A stretch of DNA of 64,000 nucleotides from Blastomyces gilchristii SLH14081 (Eukaryota > Ascomycota > Eurotiomycetes > Onygenales > Ajellomycetaceae): NCBI RefSeq assembly GCF_000003855.2, contig NW_003101670.1, positions 1,595,705 to 1,659,704 of the forward strand, in the 5' to 3' direction. The notes under the pieces were generated by a model. That model did no database searches and had not been told where the DNA came from. It saw only the letters and a program-made list of their open reading frames with translations. Shown here one piece after another: positions 11,086-22,376 of this stretch (position 1 is its first letter; each line of letters begins with the position of its first letter). The translations under genes and the position numbers were made by a program.

Positions 11086-12001
11086 TATGTTTCTTTCTCC
11101 AGAAGGGTTCTCAGGAGGGACTGGAATACAGAGTTAGGAAGATAAGTTAGCTTCTACAACACTAATGCTCGAATACAGCTGCTATAAAATGAACCTAATA
11201 CTTCAAAAGTGGTGCTTTACAGTCTACAGGTCAGCAAAGGGTGTAGTATATGGTGGATGATGAAGCACGTATGCCGCCCAAGTCGGTCACTGTGTGAGAA
11301 TCGTAGAAAAGGACTAAAAACAGAGGTGTTTGTTAGGGGATATGGAGTGTGAGCGGGAGTTGGATCCCTAAATACTATAGGAGTGGTTTCTAACTAAAAG
11401 GCGTAGATCGTTCTATTTTCCAGTTGTATTACTTAGATAGGACGGAGTAGGTGAGTTCGAAGCTAAAGCAAAAATAAGAAACAGTACATATGTATCTCAA
11501 ATAATAATTAATTAGTACGGTCCACGGTCCATACGTTCACAGACAAGAATAATGAGTAGATGTAAAGAAATGGTAAACCAGAACCACTCGCAATAAAGCC
11601 CGTACTTCTCTCAGTATTATTTGTTTTAATTCAGGGTCCTCAGCGGACGACATTAATGGAAAACGGGCCCCTATGGCAACGAAGCATATTCGTTGCGGGC
11701 AGTTGTCAGATGCATCGCGGTAACAAGGACATAAGATATACAAGTTTGCACCACCGAAAACGTCTATCAGAACTCGCCAACTACCCGGTTCAAAATGAAA
11801 ATTTTTCCATCGTGCATGGCGCTCGCGCTCTCAATGTCCCACAGACACTACACCAGTGGCAGGTGGCCGACTAATTACCATTTGGATCCTCTTGATTCTG
11901 CTCGGAGAACCATCCAGCCCTTGGCTTGGGACCAAAATGATGAGATCGTTGGCCGAGTTGCACAGGGTCCCATGCCAGACAGAGCCTTGAACTTGCTGGT
12001 T
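11086..12001. other. Intergenic region
   Basis: Only short frames lacking family features are present on both strands. Part may be a lost 3' portion of the neighbouring ankyrin gene remnant, whose frame ends at 12002. Confidence 0.4.
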
Positions 12002-12828
12002 CTACGAATGAAAAGTACCAGCCTTCATGAGCGACTCGACTAAGTCGGGTAACCCAAATCTTGCGGCCATTAGAAGAGCTTTCAAACCCTTCTCAATCTT
12101 GAGGCCTTCTTTTCGGTACTTATCCGCGATCATGATGGCTGTCTCCTCCTGATATTGCCAAAGCGCGATGTTCAAGGATTTGATGCCAAGGTGAGACGGG
12201 TCCCTGAGGTCGATACGGCCATTATCCAGTAGTATTCGGGCAAGTTCGCTGCGACCCTCCGCTGCCGCCTTGTATAGCATGAAGTGGTCGTCAACTCTTC
12301 CTTATGTCTTGGCTTTCAAAAGAAGTTTACCATTCCCCAACGCTCTGCCTTTATCGTTGAGTAGAGGGCGGTAGCTTTTGCCCACCGCTTCGGGGATCGG
12401 CTCCAAAACGCAAAGCTCTTTTTGCTGGCGTTCATTTCGAAGATCATTGAGTAGGAAGACACGAATGGGAGTTTTGTTGTTGGGTAAGTGATAATCAGCT
12501 ATATATTCTCGGTCATTTGAGCATCTTACCGTCGATTTCCCCATATAAGCTTCGGCAGTTGCAGAGTAAACATTTTGCATTTGTTCTTTCATATGGGTAA
12601 AGCCAGGAAAGGTAAGAAACGGCTCCACACCGTCGTCTCTAATGAAGGAAACCCCAACGACAAGATGAGATATTCCAAAGGCCGGCTTGGGGGAAATATT
12701 ATTCACCAGACGGAATGGGAATACCAATTGCGTTGTTGCCAAATGGACCAGAATGCAGATATTATCGGCGTGAGCTTGGAATCCTCCTCTTCAATCTTGA
12801 ACACAGGGCCAGGCGGTAGCAATGACAT
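12002..12828 (-). pseudogene. Ankyrin-repeat gene remnant (or a gene with unresolved introns)
   Basis: Three pieces read on the minus strand. The first is an ATG at 12828 followed by about 40 residues including FKIEEEDSKLTPIISAFW, ending at a TGA near 12705. The second is a frame of about 146 residues in a different phase, ending at TAA 12304-12302. The third continues in that same phase from 12301 to 12002 and contains two ankyrin-type helices (MLYKAAAEGRSELARILLDNG and ALLMAARFGLPDLVESLMKAG). Ankyrin repeats mediate protein contacts. The TAA falls between fragments two and three without a phase change, so it looks like a nonsense mutation. Candidate introns exist (for example donor GTAAGA after residues MGKST), but the ones needed to skip both stops are too short or create new stops. 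RNA data would decide between pseudogene and multi-exon gene. Confidence 0.45.
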
Positions 12829-13435
12829 AGCTTCATATCGGTTTCAATCAGCTGTTAAACAACAATGGTGTTTCGACTTCGTTCTTCCAGGTGGAAGAGG
12901 ACAGGCGGAACATGCGTAGCTCCGCAAACAAAGACTCAGCTACTTTGACCACTGTAACGCTAGCATACGCCTTTAAGGGAAGAATCCAAATGAGGTTTCG
13001 GCAACTCCCAGCTAATCAATCAAAAATATTATGCCAAAGGGATCCATCATTTGCCACAGGACATTTGGCATGCCCGTACAGCGGCGATTGTGTCAGCTGC
13101 TGGGTTTTTAGATTTGCCTATTTAAGCAGCCAACCCCTAATTGTCACCATTAATAAAATTCGATCACCGCTGCTAGTAGGCCGCCTAATAGACTTCCGTA
13201 TCTTTAACAAACAAAGACTGAGGAGAGGATAGGGAATGTCGGGACGGGACGACAACGAGCGAATGAGAAGCGAGCCAGATCACGGGTCATCAAGCGGTCA
13301 TGTGACTTCGGAAGCTCTGCATAATTTGACTTTCCGAACATCAACTTCGTTCAACTCTCTAGGCTGAATATCCTATACATTGTCCACGCTCCCTAGTCCC
13401 GCACCGCTCTCTATTCTCCTTCTACTTCCTCTACC
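12829..13435. other. Intergenic / MPP-beta upstream region
   Basis: Divergent interval between the ankyrin remnant and the MPP-beta gene. Short frames only. The 3' part is presumably the MPP-beta promoter and leader, with pyrimidine-rich sequence just before the ATG. Confidence 0.5.
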
Positions 13436-15145
13436 ATGGCATCCCGGCGACTGGCTTTGCACTTTAACCAGGCTCTGCGTAGCCGCGCAGCCCTGAAAGC
13501 CGTTCAACCCGTAAAAAGAGGCTTCGCAACTCCTGTCACTCTTCCCGCCACAACCCAATCGACAACCCTCTCAAATGGCTTAACGGTGAGGCATTGGAAT
13601 TGACTCAATGGAGATAAATCGATGCTAACCTGTGTAGATTGCCACTGAGTACTCGCCATGGGCCCAGACGTCGACCGTTGGCGTGTGGATTGATGCGGGA
13701 AGCAGGGCAGAAACCGATGCGACCAATGGAACCGCACATTTCCTCGAGCATCTTGCCTTCAAGGTCGGTCATGCCGCCGGGTTTAACGATCACCTTCTCT
13801 CCTGTGAACTTGTCGCTGATCGGTTTATAGGGCACCAACAAGCGATCGCAACATCAATTGGAACTTGAAATTGAAAACATGGGTGCACATCTCAATGCCT
13901 ACACCTCGGTACGTGGCGTCATTTAATCATCAAACACTTCAATAAACGAAGCAACATAAATTGATGGCTCTATTGTTTCACTTACAGCGAGAAAACACTG
14001 TATACTACGCTAAATCCTTCAACGCCGACGTTCCCAAGACCGTCGATATCCTCTCTGATATCCTCCAAAACTCAAAACTAGAGCCTGCTGCAATTGAGAG
14101 GGAACGGGATGTCATCCTTCGGGAGCAAGAGGAGGTTGATAAACAACTTGAAGAGGTTGTATTTGACCATCTGCATGCGACCGCTTTCCAGAACCAGCCA
14201 CTGGGACGAACTATCCTCGGCCCCAAGGAAAACATCCAAACCATCAAGCGGGAGAACTTGGTGGATTATATCAAAACCAACTACACGGCTGACCGCATGG
14301 TCCTTGTCGGTGCTGGTGGCATTCCCCACGACCAACTCGTAAAGCTGGCTGAGCAACAGTTTGGCTCCCTCCCTAGCCAACCCCCTAGCTCTGCTGCTTC
14401 TGCCATCGCCGCTGAGCAGAAGCGCACCCCCGACTTCATCGGTTCCGAAGTTCGCCTCCGTGATGACACTATCCCTACTGCCAACATTGCCCTGGCTGTT
14501 GAGGGAGTTAGCTGGAAGGACGACGATTACTTCACCGCTCTTATCACTCAGGCTATCGTTGGTAACTGGGACCGTGCCATGGGTAACTCCCCGTACCTTG
14601 GCAGCAAGCTCAGCCACTTTGTCGGCCATCATAACCTGGCCAACAGCTTCATGAGCTTCTCCACCAGCTACAGTGATACTGGGTAAGTTTCAGCCAATTC
14701 TGCTCTCTGTTTATCATTGCGTTTACCATGCCACTAATATTCCTCCCACTCTAGCCTGTGGGGTATCTACCTCGTCTCTGAGAACCTCACCCAACTCGAT
14801 GATCTCGTCCACTTCGCCCTCCGCGAATGGTCTCGCTTGTCATTCAGCGTGACTGAAGCTGAAGTCGAGCGCGCCAAAGCCCAATTGAGGGCATCCATCC
14901 TCCTTTCTCTCGACGGCACCACTGCCATCGCCGAAGATATCGGCCGCCAGATCGTCACCAGCGGCCGCCGCCTTAGCCCGGAGGACGTTGAGCGTGCCAT
15001 CTCCGGAATCACCGAGAAGGATGTCATGAGCTTTGCCCAGCGGAAACTGTGGGATAAAGACATTGCCATCAGTGCTGTTGGTAGCATTGAGGGTATGCTC
15101 GATTATCAACGTATCAGAGCAGACATGAGCCGGAACGTTTCATAG
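13436..15145 (+). CDS. MAS1: Mitochondrial processing peptidase, beta subunit
   Basis: Five exons: 13436-13585, 13638-13763, 13831-13908, 13988-14682, 14755-15145; phases agree throughout and give 479 residues, normal for the family. An Arg-rich, amphipathic matrix-targeting presequence opens the protein ([17 protein letters not shown], about residues 1-33). The M16 zinc-binding motif HxxEH is H84-F-L-E-H88, and the third zinc ligand is the downstream Glu near residue 164 (ILREQEEV). The split of the active site by the intron after residue 92 is typical. MPP-beta is the catalytic half of the matrix peptidase that removes targeting presequences from imported proteins, acting with MPP-alpha. 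Conserved PLGRTILGP and the C-terminal inactive peptidase half are present. Nothing is missing. Confidence 0.96.
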
Positions 15146-16539
15146 TTGTAAAAATAAGCAAAAGAAGAACAAATGAGAGAAGGAAGGCCCGAAGAACAGC
15201 TGCTCTCCGCAATTCCAGCGCTCAAACACTACCCACACACTAATCCCGTTGTCATTCTGGATGCTGTTTATTATTGATATTCCTTTACTTTTCTGCCTGT
15301 TGCTGCTGTGTGTTTGATGATTTTTAGATAGACTTAAGGGGTGGAAGGGTGGGGAAAGATGGATGAGAGAGATGTTGTCGTGTTTTCATTGTACAGTATG
15401 GACATACCTATCCACTGATATACTCAAAAGACCTGTTTCCTTTGTTCAATCTCACACATGTTCAATTATTTTCCGGCCGAAAATGCTTACTGGCGTAGGA
15501 TACATCAATCTGTGTAAGAAACACCGTGAATTTAACAGCATCAAGGCCTCCATTTCCCGTAGCCCCTCCCATATTTGGTCCTAATGAGCAACGGACGCCG
15601 GTCACAACTGATATTTTAAGTAACACATTTAGGGCCGGATTTACCGTCGTCACTGACTTCGTGCGTAGCGTAGGCTACTTCTGTATTAAAATCAAAAATG
15701 ACTATGGCGGACAAATTATCTAGCCGACTACCTACGAGCCTACGATAAGTTGCTATAAGTTGCTACTGAATTTCCCAATCAGGAAAAAAAAACATTCGGC
15801 CCGGAGTTAAAATATTTGCATTTAACTTTCGGACTCCGCTATTCTGCTGCAAGTTATCCTTCCAGTACTACAAGATCAACTTAACCCAGCCATTGATTAT
15901 TAAACTGAGCCGCAACGCGCTGTAAGATAATAATATATACACAACCTTCATCAGCACGACGACAAGGGGTTACGAGGATATTTTTTGCGTATGAGTGGTT
16001 TCGTGCGAGTGGGCACGGCAAACCCACCGCCACAACTCAAACTTCTGGGAGATAGGCCGAGGCAACACTGCTGCAGAAGCGGGATATGTGGGTTGAGCAG
16101 CAACACATCCTGATGTCATCGAGTTCTTTGGCAATCCACGGGTGGCCATTTGGAGAGCATGGCATAGAGATATATATTGTTGATTTGTAAGTCAAATAAT
16201 TTATGTTCTCATGTTGCCATTTTCCAAGATAAACCTAAGCTGAGAAGGTAAAAAAGAGAGACAACGAACCTTTTATCTCTGTTGTTGGTACAGTTAAAAT
16301 ATTGGTCTTTTCTGAGGACTTACCCACCCATGTACGTGTGGAAAACATATTTTGCAAAATTCCAAGTATAAAAGGAACCAAATCTCCCATCAATTGAGTT
16401 CAGACTCTTCACATAAATACCCCTCTTCATCCCACCTAAAAATCGCTTTCCATCTACCACAGATAGCTCCTCTAGTACTTAGGAACACAACGCTCTCACA
16501 TTCATAATTCCCCACCAAACACAAACAAAAGCATACAAC
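15146..16539. other. Intergenic region, no gene recognised
   Basis: Nearly 1.4 kb with short frames only. The first 200 bp or so are MPP-beta 3' UTR; the last 150 bp before 16540 are A/C-rich and resemble a promoter/leader for the reductase gene. Nothing else is seen. Confidence 0.5.
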
Positions 16540-17598
16540 ATGGCTCCCCAAAACAAAGCCCTCTGCTTCTCCAAAGTCCCAACCGAATACCCTGTGCCGG
16601 GCGAGCACCTAACCATCCAAACGGTCACAACCGACCCCTCCGCCCCCGCCCCAGAAAATGGCATCACCGTTCAATCTCTCTACACCAGTTTCGACCCTTA
16701 CATGCGTGGCCGTATGCGTGATCCTGGCACCAAATCATACTCTCCAGCCTTCGACTTAGGAAAGCCTATATACAGCCGCTCCATCGCTAAGGTTCTCGCG
16801 TCCAACGACAGCAAGTACAAGCCAGGCGACCTCGTCGTCGGTTTCCTGCCCGTACAGGAATACGTCGCCCTGCCCCCCGCGGCCCTGGCAACCGTACAGC
16901 CGCTCGACAACCCCCTAGGCCTCGAGGATATCCGCGTCTTCCTAGGCCCGCTCGGGATGCCCGGACTGACGGCGTACTCATCTCTCATGGAAATCGGCAA
17001 GCCGGTCAAGGGCGAGACGATCTTCATCTCCGCCGCGTCGGGTGCGGTGGGACAGGTCGTGGGCCAGTTGGCGAAGCACCTGGGTCTGAAGGTGATTGGC
17101 AGCGTTGGCTCAGATGCCAAGTTGGATTATATCCTGAAGGAACTGGGCTTTGACGGTGGCTTCAACTACAAGAAGGAGAAGCCGTGCGATGCTCTGGCGC
17201 GACTTGCGCCGGAGGGGATCGATATTTACTACGAGAACGTGGGCGGGGAGCATCTCGAGGCAGCGATCGATGCGATGAAGGATTTCGGCCGTATTGTTGC
17301 CTGTGGCATGATTTCGCAGTACAACCTGAAGCCACAGGACAGGTACGGGGTTAAGAATATCTTTATGGTTGTTTCGAAGAGGATTACTATGCGTGGGTTT
17401 ATTGTTGGAGATAAAGGGATGGGTGATAAGTGGGCGAAGGAGCATATGGAGACAGTCTCGCGGTGGATTAAGGAGGGCTCGTTCAAGCCCGTCATTGCCG
17501 AGACGGTGGGCATTGATAACGCAGCGGCGGGCCTGGCGGGCATCTTCCGTGGGGAGAACTTTGGAAAGGCCGTCTTGAAGTTCCAGAAGGTTTGTTGA
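16540..17598 (+). CDS. NADP-dependent MDR-family oxidoreductase (LTB4 12-hydroxydehydrogenase / 2-alkenal reductase type)
   Basis: Single exon, 352 residues. It is a zinc-independent medium-chain reductase: the N-terminal SFDPYMRGRMR block (about residues 50-60) is diagnostic of the leukotriene B4 12-hydroxydehydrogenase / alkenal reductase group, and the NADP-binding turn AASGAVGQVVGQLAK is at 165-179. GIDIYYENVGGEHLEAAID and GRIVACGMISQYN are also group hallmarks. Members reduce the C=C bond of alpha,beta-unsaturated aldehydes and ketones and help detoxify reactive carbonyls; the physiological substrate here is unknown. The C-terminus ends KFQKVC. The codon AAG followed by GTTTGT could be a splice donor, so a short last exon is possible, but the encoded length is already complete. 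Confidence 0.85.
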   Translation: MAPQNKALCFSKVPTEYPVPGEHLTIQTVTTDPSAPAPENGITVQSLYTSFDPYMRGRMRDPGTKSYSPAFDLGKPIYSRSIAKVLASNDSKYKPGDLVVGFLPVQEYVALPPAALATVQPLDNPLGLEDIRVFLGPLGMPGLTAYSSLMEIGKPVKGETIFISAASGAVGQVVGQLAKHLGLKVIGSVGSDAKLDYILKELGFDGGFNYKKEKPCDALARLAPEGIDIYYENVGGEHLEAAIDAMKDFGRIVACGMISQYNLKPQDRYGVKNIFMVVSKRITMRGFIVGDKGMGDKWAKEHMETVSRWIKEGSFKPVIAETVGIDNAAAGLAGIFRGENFGKAVLKFQKVC

Positions 17599-18458
17599 GA
17601 TCCTTATTCTCTTTTGTGTTCAGCGCTCGTGTTCCCATTTCTAGCAATACCTGGATTTCATGGATTGTCAATATCTAACCTGCTCTTTTTGATAGTGATC
17701 ATTAGACCTTTTCGGAAGCCAAGATTTAAGTAGATGATTGTCAATCGGAGGCATTGTTTCAGAGTAATGTTATTTTATTGCTCCCAGCTGGCGAAAAATG
17801 ACCGGCGTGGTTGGCTGCATGCAGGATGAAAATCCATTTTGAAGATCTTAACTTAAAGCATCATAACTAGTTGGCTTAATTAATAATGATTCTCATTCGT
17901 TGCATATCAACCAAATGTATAGTACTGTACAAGCATTGTCCAAATAATGGGCGTTGTTTATGGAGTAGAGCTGCTCATGACTCATGAGAGGGTAGACAAA
18001 GCCATAGTTACTAGCAAATTCGGAATTTCTTTCGGGCAATAGGGATGAGAAACCCACTTAAATTCTGTCATTTCCGCCTCTTCCCACCCATATCAATCCA
18101 CAAAACAACCTCTCTCTCTCCAACTCCCCGTTGACTTGGTAATACGTATGTAAGTAACTCGGCTCAGCTTAGTTCTGCCCTTGATCATATCTTACTTGTA
18201 GCCTCCCAGCGCTAAGCCTCTTTTGTCGCCTCCAATCCCGGATTATCTTGGCTCCGAAGCCCAGCTGCCGACCAATCACATACCGCCCATTCCGCTGACT
18301 GATCCAGCTAACCGACCCGAGGAAATCCAATCCCGAGAACAACCTCAACCCATCCAATAGATACCTGATCCCTCGCTTCTGAACCCAGAACGCATCCCAA
18401 TTTGCCCAGTCAATTGCAGAGGACAGAGAAGACCTTTTTAAAGGCCAGGATATCCGCA
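17599..18458. other. Intergenic region
   Basis: Contains the reductase 3' UTR and the CybS upstream region. A 127-residue frame on the minus strand runs antisense into CybS exon 1 and has no family features. No gene is supported. Confidence 0.5.
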
Positions 18459-19607
18459 ATGACATCGATCGTGCGCCCCTCAGCCTTTCTGCTGAGAAGA
18501 AGTTGTCTTGCCCTCTCCAATCCCGCGCGAAATGCTGCTTTCTATTCCACATCTCGGGCGGCCTCCTCGACTACTTCTCCTCTGGCAATCGCCTCGACAC
18601 TGAAACCTGGTCTCTTCCAGACGAAACAAAGGGATGTTGCAGTTAATGTTGCTGGCTTCCATGCGACCAGCCGGAGGGATCTCCTGCCACCCCCACCTCG
18701 TGAGTGATCCAAGCTCCTGCTTCTTTCTTCTTCGATGGGTTGCGGGAGGTGGTTGAAAGAAGAATGGCTGGATAGATCGTGTGTTAAACTGGGTTGATTG
18801 ATGATAGTCGGCTAATTTGATTGTGATATTTGTCCAATTGTAGAAACTATTCAGGGAACAAGTACGTTATTTGTCCTCATTCGATTTACCTTGCCCGGAT
18901 GCCCACGGTTGCGGTTGCGGTTTCAGACGAGTGATACCACAATTCCACAAAAAATATATATCACTACCTTAGCAACCAACGACGAATCGTTTCCCACGGG
19001 CGTCACAAAATCCTTGCCCTGTATACTGATTGCCATGGTACTCATTTAGTGAACGATCCCGCTCCCCTTCCTCCTACTTCTCCTTCCCACGGCAGCTACC
19101 ACTGGACTTTTGAAAGGTGCGCTTTTTTCCCCGAAAAGAGGAATTGAAAATAGGATAGTCAATGGCATGATGTGATGGAAATATTCGACCAAAAGCCGGC
19201 CATCTGGCTAATTTGAACGTTTCAATAGAGCTATCGCTGTCGCCCTTATCCCGTTGACGATTGCCCCCTTTGCTGGTGGATCTCTTAACCCGGTCATGGA
19301 TGCAGTGTTTTGCGGTACCATCTTGATGCATTCACACATTGGTTTCCAGTACGTAGTATCTTCGCCCGTGTCTAGGTTCGGATTCAAAAAAACCATTTTC
19401 AATTCTAACGTAATGATGTTTTTTTCTTCATTGGAATACAGGTCTTGCATCATCGATTATATCCCCGGGAGACGTTTTCCCAAAGCCAAGAAGGCGTTCG
19501 ACTGGCTTCTTCGCGTAATGACCCTGACAGTTGCAGTTGGGTTGTATGAGTTCGAGACGAATGATGTTGGCGTGACTGAAGCCATCAAGCGAATCTGGAA
19601 AGCGTGA
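18459..19607 (+). CDS. SDH4: Succinate dehydrogenase membrane anchor subunit (CybS)
   Basis: Five exons: 18459-18699, 18844-18861, 19050-19116, 19229-19348, 19442-19607; phases agree and give 203 residues. Exon 2 is a micro-exon of only 18 nt, supported because it alone joins exon 1 to the ATG-containing exon 3 in phase. A mitochondrial presequence (residues 1 to about 50, Arg/Ser-rich) precedes a soluble stretch ending SYHWTFERAIAVALIPL, then three transmembrane helices. HSHIGFQSCIIDYI carries the conserved His (haem b ligand candidate) and the Asp-Tyr pair near the ubiquinone site. CybS with CybL anchors complex II to the inner membrane and passes electrons to ubiquinone. Length and helix order are normal. 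Confidence 0.92.
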
Positions 19608-20166
19608 TCTGTTTTCTCTTATTTAGTCTTTTCGTTTGTCCTTTTCGATATATTGATTTGTTCCTTTTTTGATTTTAGGGGTATTGTTTTTGATGATGTC
19701 TTCTCAAGCTTTCCAAGTCAGCCCTTCTACTGCCCCTTTTCTCTTTTCTCCTTCCCGCATCTTTTCATTTCACGTACATTATTTCTTCCCCTAGATTCCA
19801 GCCTCACTCTGATACTGTAAAAATTCCTTTATTTCTGTCTCTATATAAGGACGTCAAAATATCATGTCTATCTGTTGGCCGGCCGGGCTCATAACCTGTA
19901 GGCTACTGGGGCAAAAGAGCTCAGTCACCACCAGCGCACTGCTGGTAGAAGGGCCGATCAACCCGGGACCCCCAACACTATCTGTCTGTACCCTATCCAT
20001 ATTGCTAAGCGTACGATCTTGCCGAATGGAACTAAAATAAAATAACCCCATCCATACATACCCCAAGCGCCATTGCTCCGCTAGTATCAAACGAGGCATA
20101 CCACGTACAATTGAAAGGGACATAAAATAAATAACTATAAGGCATCACCTTCTAACAAGTACCCAC
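19608..20166. other. Convergent 3' regions of CybS and the Maf gene
   Basis: T-rich after the CybS stop and A/C-rich before the Maf stop, as expected for two facing 3' UTRs. No additional gene is supported. Confidence 0.55.
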
Positions 20167-21015
20167 TTACTCCAACTCCTCCTCCTGCCCCATCTCCTCC
20201 GCCTCCCCACCAAGCAGCTCCTCATCATCCGCAACCGCCACAACCTTCTCAATCAACTTCAACGTAGCCCGCAACGGCAACCCAATCACATTATCATAAC
20301 TCCCTTCAATCCTCTCCACCAGAATCGACCCGAGCCCCTGCATCCCATACCCACCCGCCTTATCCACCCCTTCCCGCGTCCGCACATACGCCAAGATCAA
20401 CTCATCCGTAATCGTCGGATCGAACCGCACAACCGACGCCTCCACAGTCGACTCCAGCGCATACCCGGGATCGCGCGCGCTCTTCAACGGCACCATCGCC
20501 GTCATGGCCGTGTAGACCGTGTGGTCGCCCGCGTCGCGTAGCGACTTCAGCATGGCTATATGCTGGGCCTCGGAGCGTGGTTTTTCCAAGATCTGCGCGC
20601 CGCCGGAAGCTGTGGGGTCGACGACGATGGTGTCCGCGGCGAGGATCAGGGCCGGCTCGCCCTTTTCCTCATTGTCGATTTCCTGTCTGTAGACCGCCTG
20701 CGCCTTCCTGATTGCTGTTTCTAGGCAGTATTCGAGCGGGGAGAGGGTGGCTTTGGGCAGGTCTTCGGCAAAGCTGGAGGGGATTATTTCGACGTTGGGC
20801 AGGCCAAGGTAGGAGAGGATTTGGCGGCGGCGGGGGGAGCTGGAGGCTAGGATTACGCGTTTGGATCGCAGGTCGATTAGGGTTGGGAGGGCGAGGGCGG
20901 GGGGTCGTGGGAGAGTCAGCGGGGTGCGTCCACTGCCTTTGCCTGCACCGGCGCTGGCGTCGGAGTATGAGGGCGGTGGGCCTGAGGGTTGTCTTTCAGA
21001 TGTGGAGTCGGTCAT
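20167..21015 (-). CDS. Maf-like nucleoside triphosphate pyrophosphatase
   Basis: Single exon, 282 residues from the ATG at 21015. A Pro/Ser-rich N-terminal extension of about 45 residues precedes the Maf domain. Signature parts are RVILASSSPRRRQILSYLGL (substrate loop, residues about 53-72), ILAADTIVVD with the conserved ADT, KPRSEAQHIAML, VYTAMTAM, and AGGYGMQGLGSILVERIEGSYDNVIGLPL. Maf proteins hydrolyse non-canonical or methylated nucleoside triphosphates, mainly dTTP/UTP/m5UTP or related, to monophosphate plus pyrophosphate. This house-cleaning role is known for bacterial and human (ASMTL) relatives and is inferred here. The acidic tail (GGEAEEMGQEEELE) is a lineage extension. The protein looks complete. 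Confidence 0.92.
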   Translation of the reverse strand: MTDSTSERQPSGPPPSYSDASAGAGKGSGRTPLTLPRPPALALPTLIDLRSKRVILASSSPRRRQILSYLGLPNVEIIPSSFAEDLPKATLSPLEYCLETAIRKAQAVYRQEIDNEEKGEPALILAADTIVVDPTASGGAQILEKPRSEAQHIAMLKSLRDAGDHTVYTAMTAMVPLKSARDPGYALESTVEASVVRFDPTITDELILAYVRTREGVDKAGGYGMQGLGSILVERIEGSYDNVIGLPLRATLKLIEKVVAVADDEELLGGEAEEMGQEEELE

Positions 21016-22376
21016 TTTTTTATATTTTAAAAGAAGAAAACCTGGGAGTATCCTTCTGTTCGTTTTTTTTTTTTTTTCCGGCTGAATCGATGGGTGTTGG
21101 ACCGCTTTGCGGGGTGATCTGCGGGTGGTGGGGTGGTGGGGTGGGGGGAGGTGATGGAACGGTGTGGATGTTTGGCCAGATAACCAAGGAAGGGCGGATG
21201 GGGAGAGAGTGGATTTTCTTCTCGGAGGTTTTTCCCGTTTATATTCTCTAATTGATATCTGGTTACCAATTGTTTGTGAGCAGATGTTCCAAGTTGAGGT
21301 GTTTGGCCTTGTGTGATAAAGGGCGGAAACAATTCTTTAGCAGCAAAAATACGACGAGGATTGATTGGCAAGAGCATCCCCTGTCAAAAACAAGGTTGCT
21401 TTGCACAAAAGTGTTTATCTTAAAACGTTTTAAAAATATCTACAGTGCATTGATGTCAACGGGAACCTGGTAGGATGGTGTCAAAAGAATGATCTAGGGA
21501 CCAAATTAAATTCATAATTAGGGGAGAGAAAATATATTTATATATTTATATAGAACTGAGGAGTATATATATAGAATCAATGTCTGAGACGAAAAGCAAA
21601 ACAAGAATCCATGCACTACGAATAGCGGATTCTGGGGTATGTAGGGTTACTAGAACCAAAATGAACAAAGGGCAAGTAAATACTATATAGTTACAAGCAT
21701 GCGCAAGAACCACAACGAACGAAAAAGAGAAAACGTGTGATAATACAAAAACTCCATGCGCGAGCCCAAACAGCGAAAAGGGAGAAAAAACGACGACCAC
21801 CTTCTCTCTCACGCGAGAAAATAGAACAAATGCCTTCGAATCGTTTTAGTAGACCCTCACCCACCCCGCTCTTGGGCCAGGTGATTCCATCCTAACCTGC
21901 CCCTGAATCGTGGAGTATCATTCCCTGGCCGATCTTCTCGATTGCTAGAATGGTGTGCGCTCCCCGTCTAAATATATAGACCAAGTTGGGATGAATCGGG
22001 ACACCCATTCATTTTCTAGTCTGTCTCGGACATGATGGGAAAAATTGTTGAAACTTGGCGAAACAGCTCGGTTTCTCCTGTGCTTTTCCCCCCTCTCTAT
22101 TTTTGCGTATGGATATGCTTATCCCGAGGTCATCATGTTCTCATGCGCCAGTAAAAATATGTCCCAGTCCGAAAAACGGTCCGCTCCTACAACTCCCCGA
22201 TTCCCAGCCTCCATCCCGGAACAATGGCTGGCTATACATCGCGCCAATATCTGAGGCGAGGAAAAAGTCGTTCGTGGCGGGGAAAGTAACATAGAAAGTT
22301 AAAAAAAAAAAAAAAAAACACGTAGGTAGTATGGAGAGCAGGTATCAAAGCGTTCGATCCTGTTCGTTCCGATATT
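21016..22376. other. Intergenic region between the Maf and bHLH genes
   Basis: It includes a T run at about 21064-21077, a G-rich patch near 21120-21155, and an 18-nt A run ending at about 22318, close to the bHLH 3' end. Short frames occur on both strands without family features. No gene is supported. Confidence 0.5.

Noticed and set aside
18169..18552. 127-codon minus frame
   Set aside because: Overlaps CybS exon 1 antisense and the upstream region; no recognisable domain.
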